DNA from: Earliella scabrosa
Lineage: Eukaryota; Basidiomycota; Agaricomycetes; Polyporales; Polyporaceae
DNA: 64,000 nt
Assembly (NCBI GenBank): GCA_022605405.1
Contig: JABYQQ010000006.1
Coordinates: forward strand, 310,001-374,000
Direction of reading: 5' to 3'
Shown: piece after piece, positions 1 to 11,204 of the stretch
How the letters are laid out: every line of letters begins with the position of its first letter
Numbering within the stretch: the first letter of the stretch is position 1
Program-made: the position numbers and the translations under genes
Notes under the pieces: model-generated
The model's input: the letters and a program-made list of their open reading frames with translations, nothing else
Told to the model about the DNA's origin: nothing
The model's database searches: none

Positions 1-375
1 ATAAACCTGATTCAGCAGGTTCCCGACAAATCACTTAAGTTCTAACTAAATGTTCCAGGCTCCCTACACGGCCAGGTGTGCACCCGGCGCCCTGGGTATT
101 TGGTCGGAAGTTATCCGTCAGGGCGGCGCTGGGTATCGAACTGGTATGTGGCCGCCGGCGCTTGGGCCTTGTGCCCATATCGCCTGACCCGATATCTGTT
201 CGATGTCTGGAGTATGACGGTTATGTACCCGCCAGAGGTGCGGAAATTCTATAACCACCCAAAATTTCCAGATATCGGACTGACCCGGCGCTCACCTGAG
301 CGTGTACCGCAATTGTTCTCTTCATGCACACAACATCGGTGCTGTTACTTCATACTCAAATACAAAGAAGGTAAT
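1..375. other. Window edge, no gene seen
   Basis: No coding pattern with a recognisable family is visible on either strand. The stretch lies downstream of the minus-strand inositol kinase gene and probably holds its 3' UTR and the flank of a neighbour outside the window. Confidence 0.5.
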
Positions 376-1523
376 CTAAGCAGATCCAACAACCACTTGA
401 ACCTGTCCAATGCGGCCATCGAGCAAGCTCAGGACGGTGTCCACGCCCTTGAGCACGCCTTCGTCAGGACCAATGCCAGGGACTATCTTGGTGTGTGCAA
501 AATCAATGAGCTTGACAAGGTAAGGAGCACCGACGTGCACCTTGCCACTCTCTTCATCCTCGTCGTCTTCATCCTCGTCGTCCTCATCCTCTCTCTGTTC
601 TGCCATCCACTCCAGCCCCTTGCGAGCGCGTTCCACATCGGCCTCATAGATGATCAGCAAGCTACCGCCGACCATGCGCATGTGCATCTCAGCGAGAGCG
701 GCGCGAATCTCTGCGACATCCTCCCTCAGAGACTCGAGGATCGGTAAGAGGACGTCCGCAGGGAGACCTGTTCCCTGGGATGTCGCGGCTTGCTCTTTGC
801 CTTCCGCCATCGGAGGTGCAGGCTCTGGGAGGACGTCGGAGGCGATAGGGAAGAAGCGTGCGATACCATCGCCCAGATCGGAGGACTTTATAGACTTGCC
901 GTAGGATTTGGGAGTGTTCACGGCTTTACCGGTGGCTAGATCGTATACCTATAGCAAATGTTATAGTTGGATAGCATGGCGCGAGTACTGGCGGAAACAT
1001 ACCTGGAATCCGGTGAGACGGACGCCGGTCTCGAGGGAAGTAGTCTCACGGGCGGTCTTCTCCATCCGCTCACGCTTATCGGGACTGGCACTGTCATCAT
1101 AGAGGACGGTTCCAAGTTTGACGTCGAGGATGTTGGGTTTCGCGAATGAATGAGAGAGGTTCTCGAGGACGAGGGATTGTATAGGCGGGATCGGCCATAA
1201 GCCGAGCACGCACATAATCAGTTCAGCAAGATGCAGGACTCATCTTTCTCCTCGTTGCCAACGGCATGAACGACCTTGAGTGGTTCGCCCTCAGACTGGG
1301 GTTGGGAGGAGTCAACCTTGCCTTCCAAACGGAGTGTACCGTAGAATTTAGGAACGAAGGGGCGTAGGGGAGCGAAGGCAGGATCTGCGGTGACGGACTG
1401 GTAGAAGGCGACCTCGGCGGCAAGCGCAGGTTTGATAAGGAGAGATCCGTCCTCGCTGGTGAGAACGCCAGGGTGGCCGCCGACCTGGGAGTCAAGAGGA
1501 TGCGTGTGCGCCGGGTCTGACAT
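376..1523 (-). CDS. Inositol polyphosphate multikinase (IPK family)
   Basis: Predicted to phosphorylate inositol phosphates (IP3 to IP5, the Arg82/Ipk2 role in fungi), acting in the nucleus and cytoplasm. The N-terminal exon (from ATG at 1523) has the family opening with HPLDSQVGGHPG and FVPKFYGTL. The second exon carries the inositol-binding signature PNILDVKLG (P-x3-D-x-K-x-G) followed by RLTGFQ. A clear intron at 949-1002 (GTATGT...TATAG) joins LTGFQ to VYD and a SYGKS segment. The last exon holds the ATP-site LIDFAHT motif and stops at 376-378. An acidic Asp/Glu run (about 540-600) interrupts the last exon. The junction between exons 1 and 2 (about 1180-1245) has no GT-AG pair that keeps frame, so that boundary is unresolved. 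It diverges from the kinesin gene. Confidence 0.85.
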
Positions 1524-1896
1524 GGTCGTCGGATGTGGTCAAGGTCAAGTAGCCATGCTCTGGCTATGCTGATCCATAGCTGTTCGCGATGGCTCGATAG
1601 CCATCTCTCGATGAGCGCGCATGGCACGTGGCTTTGCGACGCGATCACGTGGGGAGTCCCCACGGTTGGATCGCGTCGGGTGGGCGTCTGGCATCTGCCC
1701 TTGCCTGCTGTCCGCGTTCGCCCCGAACCTCGCCGTCGCGCTCGCCCGCCGTCCTAGTCACCGACTCGGAGTCTTCGCTCGCTGTTTGTTGTCCGCTGCT
1801 CGCTGCCTTGCGCCGGTCGACGTTCGTCCCGCTCTTTTCTCGCCACTCATTAATATCTGGTCTACCCTCCTGCCCTCCTCCAGTCACCGGTCGACG
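1524..1896. promoter_or_regulatory. Divergent promoter region, IPMK / kinesin
   Basis: This 373-bp gap separates the start codons of two divergent genes, so it must contain both promoters. I see no canonical TATA box in a decisive position; an AT-rich patch lies at about 1846-1858 on the kinesin side. Pyrimidine-rich runs on the plus strand precede the kinesin ATG, as is common in fungal promoters. Confidence 0.45.
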
Positions 1897-4677
1897 ATGT
1901 CGTATTCGCGCGTCAAGATCGCCGCCCGCCTTCGTCCCGCCATCCCCGGCGAACAACATGACAAGGCTATCCGCGTCATTCGCACAGATGCTGGTGCTGC
2001 CATCTGTGTCGACAACCCTCGGGACCCCTCACAGACCTTCAAATATCCGTCAGTGTCCCCCCGTCACCATTCTATGCTAGCCTCTCTCACCTACTCCCAG
2101 CTTCTCCTCGTGTTATGACGAGCACTCCACACAGGACGAAATCTTTCATAACGATGTCCGGCCACTCATCGAGCTCGCATTCTCTGGCATTGTGCGTTGC
2201 CTCCCTTGGATTGTACTCTCTTCATCCTTGTCTCATCCACTTCAATCCTCAGACAGTAACCGTTTTTGCATATGGTGTCACGTCATCTGGCAAAACCCAT
2301 ACCATGCAAGGCAGCAAGGAACAGCCGGGCATGATACCTCGCGCGGTTGAGGTACTGTTAGCAACGATCCTCTCTTGCGGTTGCATGGCTAACTTTCCCC
2401 AGGATATCTTTGCCCGCGCAGCAGCCTTCGGCCGCCATGCGTCTATCTCTGTATCCTACATGGAGATTTACAAGGATGAGGTTTATGACTTGCTGGTTGA
2501 CAGGGAGACGGTGAGTGCAAACAACATGTTCGAGTTGACTGAGCGTCCAACGTGCGATACCCCTCAAGGCAGTCAAGCTCCCAGTTCGCGAGAACGAAGC
2601 CGGTCAGGTGTTCGTTGCCAATCTATCCATACTTCCCGTAGACGCTCTCCAAGACTTTGACCGAATCTTCGCGTGAGTCTGACTCTGTGCTGCATGGGCT
2701 ATACATCCTCATGCCCATCTCTTTCTTCGCAGACGCGCGAACAAGCAGCGCTCCGTCAGCTCCACCAACCTCAACTCCGTTTCCTCTCGCTCGCATGCCA
2801 TCCTCACCCTCCACGTCACTGTTACAGACCACTCGCGAAACATGAGTATGTCGGACGCTTAGTGTGCAGTTGCCTCTACTCACGTCACTGCCATCAATGC
2901 CACAGCCCTCTCCGGCAAACTCAACTTGGTCGACCTCGCTGGTTCAGAGAACAACAAAGTTTGCCCCTGTCTCTCACCTCTCATCGCTGCATCAAGGAAA
3001 TTCACCTGTACTCGTATAGCTCACCGGGAACGATGCATCGCGTATGGCAGAATCCGCTGCCATTAACAAGTCACTGAGCGTTCTCGGCCAAGTGGTTCAT
3101 GCACTCAATCAAGGCGCGGTGCGTGATGGTCGCTGGCAGTGGTCGCTTGAGCCTTACATTTCCATCTGAGCAGAGCCGCATACCATATCGAAACTCTAAA
3201 CTGACTCGGATATTGCAAGATGCCCTCGGTGGCTCTTCTGTCGGTCTCCTGATCTGTAACTTGGCTCCTGGTACCAAGTTCCGGCAAGATACCCTTAATA
3301 CGCTGAAGTAGGTCCATCAATAACGTGCGTCTTCTCCGATCGATTGACCTTTTCCATAGCTTCGCAGTTCGGACCAAGAACATCCAGAACAAGCCCGCTG
3401 TTAATCAAGCAGTGAATGCCGTCGCTGGCCCATCAATACTGCCACCTCCGATCGCTGGTGTACCCTCAGGAAGACCTTCTCTTGCACCTGTTACCTCCCT
3501 TCCAGCACCATCCCGCCTCCAAGCACCCCGTCCTTCTCGTGTTCCTCGTCCTTCCGGCATTGAAACTCTCGGAGCGCGTAACTCGTCGCCTCTCACGATA
3601 GGTCCCGAGATTATCTTGAAGGCCGAAGAGAAACCACCGGTGCTTCCTGTACATCTCACTGAGGAAGAAATCAATGCTCGCGTATGATGCCTCTCCTTTG
3701 TTCTGTGCAAGACGTTCTTACTAAACCCATCGACCATCTAGATCGCCAAGGCGGTCGAACTCGAAGTCGCCCGTCGCCTGCAAGAAGAGCGCGAACGAGA
3801 ACGTCAACGGCGCGAAGACGAAGAAGCTGCCTCTGCTGCCGCTTCCCGCAGTAGCAGCAACATCAGCACGCACGACGACGATTCTTCAAGCCTTCAGTCT
3901 CTACCCTCTGGACTACTCACACCCCTGCTCAAAGCCTCGCGCGCCAGCCATGAAGACGAGCTCAAGCGCCGGCTGGACGAGCTCGAGGCCAGATTGTGCG
4001 ATCTGTTCATCGATATGGCAAGTCGCGACAAGGACTGACTGAGCGTCCTGCGGACTCTCTCACTGCAGCGAGCGCGCGAACAGGACGGCGGCTGGTCGCC
4101 TCGCCGACGTCCTCTCGCCGATTTCCAGGAAGAAGACCGGGCGTGCCTACGTTGCACTCGCCCGGTCGCATTCCCAGAAGTACGTTGACGCGTGCTCTGC
4201 CGTGCTTTGCACACGCTGATCTCGTATACTTGTGTGCGCGCTACAGGAACAACCTTCAGGTTGCGCTCGACCTCTATCGCAAGGCGGAGACGTACGTTCC
4301 CGATAACGTTAAGCTCAAGGAGAGGTATGGAACCTGTCTTCTCTCAACAGTTCCACGTCTCATTCACTTCCGCTCCGATTTCTTGGACCCTCAGGATCAT
4401 CGAGATTGAATGGGCGGTCAAGAACAACAAGCCCTTCAATCCCTCCCCGAAGAAGTCCCGCCGCTCAAGCTCGAGACACGAGCGCACCAGGCGTAGCAAG
4501 CGCAAGCACAAGCCCGACCCAGACTGCGAGGACGTTCCGGAGGAAGAAGAGGATGACGTCTCGGGCAAGGAGAACATGGACACGAACCCGAGCCCGGGGA
4601 AACGGAGGATCAAGATTGAGGATGCTGAGTTGGGGACTCCGCCGAAGAAGCGGCGTATTCTGAAACTCGAGGACTAG
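1897..4677 (+). CDS. Kinesin with N-terminal motor domain
   Basis: Microtubule motor ATPase. The start MSYSRVKIAARLRP is the typical first beta strand of the motor. Exons separated by short GT-AG introns then show the P-loop GVTSSGKTHTM (about 2275-2305), SYMEIYKDEVYDLL (about 2455-2495), switch II LVDLAGSE (about 2927-2950), the NKSLSVLGQVVHAL helix (about 3065-3100) and YRNSKLTRILQDALGG (about 3186-3233). After the motor come a Pro/Ser-rich neck (about 3410-3680), an Arg/Glu-rich helical region, and a basic nuclear-type tail with KKRR-like patches ending at 4677. Kinesin-10 (Kid/Nod) is my best guess from the chromosomal-protein-like basic tail and the post-motor sequence, but the subfamily is not proven. 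About 10 introns are needed. Confidence 0.88.
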
Positions 4678-5182
4678 CCCACCCCGTGCCTAGGCGAGAC
4701 TCGTGGCTAGGGAGCCACATTGTGTTTGGTCCTGGGATCCTGGGTATGGCGAACCCCTTCTGTTCTTCTATGTTCACGCATGTACGTTAGCTTGGTTGAT
4801 GCCCTGACTCGCACCGTTCATTGGAAACTGGTATCAACAATATATGGCAGATGTTCAGAACAAATGGGCGTGGTGGCAAGAGAGACGAAAAGTAACGCTA
4901 GCGATACAAGGAAGGAGCAGTAGCAAAGTTCAACGGAGTCCGAGTCCATGCAGTCCGAGATGGAGGTAGGAACGGACATATCGCTACAACGCAGTGGAAG
5001 AGAAGGGTAAGAATAGCTACAGGGGGGCGCGGTCGATTCGAGTCCGGGTCTATCATAGGAAGAGGTCTGGGAAAGAATATCAGGCAGAACGAACGAAGCG
5101 GGGCGGGAAGCGAAGAGAACGAGCAAGATATTGGGTTCTCGTAGTGTATCGTATCGTGTCCGCGCACGGGCTTCTCTTGAGA
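4678..5182. other. Convergent 3' region, no gene seen
   Basis: Lies between the ends of the kinesin gene (+) and the next minus-strand gene. Only short unrelated open frames are present. It probably holds both 3' UTRs. Confidence 0.5.
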
Positions 5183-6480
5183 TTAGCCGCTGCTACGTCC
5201 CGACCTGCTACCCATCGGCTCGTACCCACTCGCAGAGTAACGTGACGACGAGGAGATGTTCGGGGGGGCAGGGTCGAACGGCGACGGCTGGAACCCCGGT
5301 TGACTGCGCGGGAACATGTTCAAGTTGGGACTTTGGCCGTGCGAGGGACCCGCGATGACGCTGTGCGAAGCCGAACCTAGAAGGAACTCTGGGAAGCCGC
5401 TGCTCAAGAAGACAACCCCGACGAGAAGCGCACGGGTTGTGGAAGTAGGATAGAGTAGGATTCCGCCAGGAGAGGCAGGTTCCGCCACAGTCCATGGCGC
5501 GATCGCAACCTGTGTCACGAACCGGTCAGTCAAACTAGCTCTGTCGCCGATTTCTCGAGATGACTTACCATCTCTTCCTCAAGCAGGTGATGCGCGAATG
5601 ACTCAAACAGTGCCTTGTTCGCGCGTGTCGCATCCTGGTCTGGGAGTCTATCCGGCATAAGCATGCATCGCGCGAGATGACCGCCGAGCTGGACTTGGGC
5701 CAGCCAAGCTTGCACTTCGCGCAGAACACCCCGACGCCGGATGATCTGCAGCTGTAATTGGATAGGCCACGTTTCCTGCTTGCTACTTGTGCAACGAAGG
5801 GCAAGTAAGTTGGCGCACTAACGGAGACAATCATGATCCGAGATAGAACCTACTTATCGTGCTCTATTTCAGCGGCAGTGACCTGTATCTCACGCTGGCG
5901 TGCACCAGAGTGAGGGGATGACGCCGGGAGGTGGATCGAGCCTCTCCATGGCTGCGACTGCGGGACTTGCTGGGCCGGCGGCGGAATCAAGGACTCGAGA
6001 TGCGTAGGCAAACGGAACATTGCTGCTGAGAGCTCTGATTGTGCGGAAGAACTTCCCCACTTTTATGGGGCTTCTTAAACGACCGGTGTACATAAGCTCC
6101 AGCATCCGCAACAACTGAGCCCGTTGCGCAAGAAGCTGGACTTGGGAAGAAACCGGCCAGCGTGCGCCTTGCATGGCTCTGTGAACGCCGCAAGTCAGCG
6201 CGTCGTCAGAACGAAATATGCCATGAGTTCCATGACCGCCGAGTAATCTAGATCTCTACCTTCATTGTCATGACGAACTCCTCCCCCTCCCTCCGAGCTC
6301 CGAACGAGTAAACTTCGCGACGAGGCCACACCAGCCGCAAAGTGCCATATGTCATACCGTTATCGCCGAGTCCCAGGGGCGTATTGTGCTGGACGCTGGC
6401 GATGTCGGGGATCGTCGCAGGACTGTTACGGTTGAGAAAATGTGACTGAAAGCACGAATCGTCAAGGCAACATACGCATT
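5183..6480 (-). CDS. Unidentified multi-exon protein
   Basis: I do not recognise this gene. Coding-like sequence on the minus strand is continuous across short introns. One exon at about 6260-6420 contains TPLGLGDNGMTYGTLRL and VWPRREVYSFG and ends in a GT donor at about 6260. One at about 5890-6190 contains LLRMLELMYTGRLRSPIK and KVGKFFRTIRAL. One at about 5570-5750 contains VQAWLAQVQLGGHLARCM and FESFAHHLLEEEM. A 3' part at 5183-5510 is rich in Pro/Ser. The composition is helical with no signal peptide or obvious catalytic motif. The 5' end is uncertain and no start codon was chosen. If the intron proposed near 5400-5430 is used, the protein ends at about 5373 instead of 5183. Confidence 0.5.
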
Positions 6481-6766
6481 CGCTGTTCCCGCTCGTCAGG
6501 AGCCTAAAGGTTTGTAGCGCTCGTTACGTGCATTCATCACATCGGTACCGCGGGTCTGATGGTGCCACAAATCAACATATCGAGAGACGGAAGAGCTAGC
6601 ATGGGTTCCTATCGTATGATACAGTCACATAGATGTACAATAAATCAGGGATGGAGAAGATGTCCATATGTCAGAGCCTGCGAAAACGCGAGAGCAAGAG
6701 AGAACCTATGATGCACTAGATCCACCGTATCCGAAACACCATCTGCTAGATTTCCCATACATGTCA

Positions 6767-9700
6767 TTAAGCGAGTCTGCCCATGCCAGGTCGTGGTGCA
6801 ATACTGCTCCTTCGGCGATGCCCTGGTGTGGGAGCGCTCTGTGCTGAGGCAACCTGAAATGACATTTAGCCTTTGCTCCAGTCACCGGACAACACAACGC
6901 TCTCACGTACCTTGCTAACCTCCTCCAATGCATCCAGCTGCACTTGTCGCAGACGCGCCAAGGCGGTCTTGAGACTCGCGATGCTGTCTTCATCCGACGC
7001 CTTCGCTTGCCTGAGCTCTGCAATCTCGTCCTCGGCGTCACGTACGTCATCGAGCGCGATCTTCATGTTCCTCTGGAGCTCAGACACCCGAGCCGTCTCG
7101 TCCTCTAGCCTACGCGACAGCTCCTCCCGCCCAGCGACGACGATCCGTAGTTCGTCCGACAGGGTAGAAAGCTCGGATCGAGCGCCATCGAGTTGTGTCT
7201 TCAGCTCTGCAACCTCGGCTCGCACAGTCTCCAAGCTACTCTCCAACGCCGACTTCTCCGTGACGTGGGCGGCAACCTCCTTCTCGCGTTGGGCCTCAAG
7301 ACTAGCGATGCGACGACGCGCTTCATCCCCAACTTGTCGTACTCGCTCGAGTTCCTGCACCAGCGTCTCAAGTCGTGCGGCCTTGTCGGCAATGTCGGCG
7401 ATGAGACCCTCTCGTTCCTCCCTGGTCGCAACAAGTTCGGACTCCGCACGCCGACGGGAAGCCACCTCCGTCGCCAGTTGTGCGCGTACCCCCGCAGTCT
7501 CGGCCGCCGCCTCTTTGAGCTGGGAGCGCAGAACATCAAGGGCGAATTCAAGTTCTGAAACGGTGACCTTCAAGCCGGCCGCCTCGCGTGCGGACGAAGA
7601 CGCGTCAGATTGAGCCTGCGCGTGAGACTGACGCAGTTCGTCAATAGCACCCTGAGACTGCTTCAGGTCGGCGAAAGCCGAAGCAGCCTGCGCCTTGGCG
7701 TGAGACGCCTCCTTGCGAAGCTCTTCGACGGTCTCTTCCAGATTGGTGACCGACTGTTCCAAACTCTCGTTCGAGACAGTGAGAACAGAAGCTTGATCTC
7801 GTGCGTCCTTGAGAGCGCCGTCCAATGCGTTGATCCGAGCGGACAGGGACGCTTTTGCAGCATTCCCATCCTCAATAGCTCGCCTAGCATCTGTCAGTTC
7901 CTCTTGGAGGGTGTCGCGGGCGGCCTTGATGTTCTGGAGTTCGACACGGTAGTTGGCCTCGGATCTCTCCATGGTCTCCTGGACAGTCCGGAAAGACTCC
8001 TGTAGGGTATGCAGCTCCTTTTGGAGCCTAGCAACTTCCACGTTCGCGTCCTTCAGCCGTTCTTCGCTCGCGTGGTGAGTGGATTGCCAGTCGGAGATTT
8101 CGAGACGGGCGTCGTGAAGACCTGACTCTAGGGACTGCGCATGGCTAGTCTGGTGCTGGAGCTTCTTCCGGAGACTCTCGACCATCTCCCGGAGGTTGGC
8201 ATGCTTCTCTCGCAGCGAGGCGTGGAGGCTCTTCTCTTCCTCGAAGGCCTGGAGCGATGCTTGCAACTCAATCTTCAGCTCATGGCGTCGTTGCTGCTCG
8301 GAGGAAAGCTTGGATTCCAGCTCCGCCGTCCGTAGCTCACTTGCCGCCAAGGCGTCTGTTCGGGACCGAACGTCGGCTTGAAGTAGCTCGACCCGGCCAT
8401 CTCGGGAAGCAACGGAGGCTCGAAGCTCGTCGCGCTCCGCCAATGTACGATGATGCTCGTCTCGCAGATGCCGCAGCTCAGACACTCGGGCCTCGAGAGC
8501 ATCCTTGAGGGAAACGATCTAGGATGTCAAAAGGTTATCGGCGCTCTTTCGGCAGATTGAAGCAATGAGATGATGACATACCTGGCGTTGATCGTCAGTG
8601 AGACCGTCATACTCTTCTGCCGACGGACCGAGCTCCCCTCGGTTGGCGAGCATGGGTGAGGATTGTGGCGTTTCAAGCCCGTGATCGTTGGAGTACGCCT
8701 GGAACATGTCATCGTTGCCTTCCGGACACGCTGGAGACAACGTTGCGTCGTCGTCAAAGATCATGCCCTCGATCTCTACATCATGAGAACCGGGGTCACT
8801 CGGCTCCGGCGTTGGCCGTTTGGTCAGGTTAGAGATGAGAGATCCAGAAAGGGTACGTGTTATGCCATGTGCTGAGGCGGGAGCACGAAGGTTTGTCGCT
8901 CTCCGAACAGTAGTAGGGGTAGATGACTCGGACGGGTTGGTTCTGAGGCGAATTGAATGAGCGAATCTGACACCATAAGAGGACATTGCAACGCACGGGG
9001 GCGGAGTCAGCAAGCGAGTTCCAATAGTAACGCGCCGCGCTGTCGGTTGGTTGTCCTTTAGTCGAGCGACTTCATCTCGCAACTCTTCGACCTCTTGCTG
9101 CCTACTCTTAAGCTCATCACGAAGGGCTTCGATCTCTTCCTCATCAATGGCTTGAGGCTCTTCAGCTTCCTCGAGTCGTGCCAGCGCAGCACGAAGTTCT
9201 GCCTCAAGCTGGAAGACAGTGAGCGTCTTATTGATAGGTTCACAACGTGGAACGGGTACCTCGGTCTTGGTGAGTCCAGAGAACGATCTACGTGCCTGTC
9301 TCTTCCTCGGCCTGCCCTCCTCGCTGTCGTCGGCAGCACCTCCAGCGGCAGAAGATCTCCTTCTTGACCGCTTGATGCCTACGGTTGAGAATCGTCTCGT
9401 TACGTCTTTCCAGATCTTGTGCTCAAGATTGGTTGAGGGGAGAACGCCTGGACCAAGGGATTCACGACGGACTGAGGTGATCCTAGAGCACTGTTAATAC
9501 GTGATAATTGTCATGTGTATGTTAGGCATACGTTTTCTTCGCATTCGGGGTGAACATAACGTTGCCATGAGGGTCAGAATTGTCAAGGATACCATCGTCC
9601 GCCTGTACCAGAGTCAGTCGCAACGATAACAAGCAGAACATGTGCGTACCAGTCTCTGCACTGTCCGAGATACCCATTGGGACCACTGGGGCCCCAGCCT

Positions 9701-9975
9701 ATCTTTCCGAGCATCGGCAGTCTTACGCACTAGACGACGAGATGGTCAGCGTCCAAACCACGCGATGACGAGGATGAAGCAGACGTGCCATGCGCCCTGA
9801 GGGTTGCCATATGTACTGCATGTTTGCGATGTTCCTTCTGGAGATCGGAAAGCGCGCCGAGGACGCCTAGGTGTACGGAAGAGGGGTCAACGAGACTGGT
9901 TACGGCGACGTCGAGACGATGCTTACGTTCGGTATAAGTGAATTTGGCTTTCTTCTTTGAGTAATGAGGAGCCAT
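6767..9975 (-). CDS. Large coiled-coil protein
   Basis: Not assignable to a named family. The N-terminus (ATG at 9975, MAPHYSKKKAKFTYTERKHR) is basic. A low-complexity and NLS-like stretch follows (about 9240-9400, with KRSRRRSS). A first short coiled coil lies at about 9060-9230, then an acidic/Ser/Thr-rich linker (about 8600-9000). The main body (8518-6911) is roughly 530 residues of uninterrupted heptad-type Leu/Glu/Ala/Arg coiled coil with no Pro. Clear introns are 8519-8581 and 6854-6910; the last exon ends with a basic RRRSS tail and TAA at 6767-6769. The small exons between 9500 and 9740 could not be resolved. A structural or cytoskeletal/nuclear scaffold role is only a guess from the coiled coil. 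Confidence 0.7.
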
Positions 9976-11204
9976 GATGGAAAGATGAAAGAGTAAGAAG
10001 AAGAGAGAGAAGGTGAAGGATGTCGACTAGAGAAACGGAGTGGTTGGGGAAGGAAGACAAGCTGAGGCAAGCGACATGCGGAGACTGGCTGCACCGCGAG
10101 CGCTCCTCGGCCGCTGCCGATTTGACGTCACCGTCACGCTGGCCCTAGGGCGCCTGCGAGGGGCCTGCTCATTTACGGTGTGAAGCCATGACTCGCGCTC
10201 GGTTCCGCACCTGTACTTACGCCCAATCAGTTTCGGTGGGGACGACTCCGACGAGTGGGAGACGGGCTAAACTGTTCTCATCCGAGGATATCGAGATTAG
10301 TCAAAGCGGCATCGGACAAACTTGTTGGCGTGAAACTCGACTCATGAGTCGATGCTCAAGTACAGTAGCCAGAACAGGACATATGCCGAGCCACGTCGCG
10401 CGGCGACCCTGCATGGGTCAATATGAACGTGAGATTCTGAAATGGACATGGACGGAGGCGAGGTGAAGAGGACGTACGCGATATGACAGGCGTATCCGTT
10501 CGCCACGCGTAAGGCTGAAACAACGCACATTGCACAGGATTAGACCACGAACTGTACTCGCTCACTTTATCTGCATTAGAAGACTGGTGTACTGTGTAGA
10601 AGGGAAGATCGGGTGGCAGATATGACGACCTTCGTCGAGTCAGATTGGGATGACTCGTCCGCGCGCAGCAGCATGGCGAATGCAGGGTCTGAAGCGGCTG
10701 GGTGCTTGAATTTGGATCGTGGTGACTAGGATACACGCGTGAACGAGGGACAACTGAGCAGCATTACCACTTGAGGGGTAGTTGAGAGTTACTATAGCAT
10801 GATATTGACTCGACAACGAAGGGGGAATCAGTGTTTGGCTCCTGTTTGGCCATCCGGAGTCCGGACCCGGGACACCCAAGCTCCGAGTCCGAAGCCTGCT
10901 GCCTCGCGCCGAGTCCTCGCTCCAGAACAGACGACTGACACTGCTGAATATCATACGCTTCCCTTGCCAGCCCTTGAATGTCGAATATGCGAATGCTAGC
11001 GACAAGACGTACACAGGCTACGCCACGCTGCCTCCACTGTGCGACGACAGTGATCACACTCGGAGCGTGAAAAGCTTCACCCTGGGCCTTCGTCCGACTT
11101 GAACGTTAGCATCACCCTGCCGGACTTCTCTGGTCAACGCCCGGCCGCCCTTGCTCCGCCCTTGCTCCGCCCTGTCTTCAACTATCTCAACGACCATCCT
11201 CAGC
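9976..11204. other. Divergent intergenic region, no gene seen
   Basis: 1.2 kb between the start of the coiled-coil gene (-) and the flavin oxidoreductase (+). Several open frames of 60-126 codons exist on both strands, but none has a recognisable motif or shared exon structure. A direct repeat of CTTGCTCCGCCC lies at about 11150-11172, shortly before the oxidoreductase. Confidence 0.45.

Noticed and set aside
6873..7613. 246-codon plus-strand open frame rich in Ser and Arg
   Set aside because: It is the mirror frame of the long coiled-coil gene on the minus strand.
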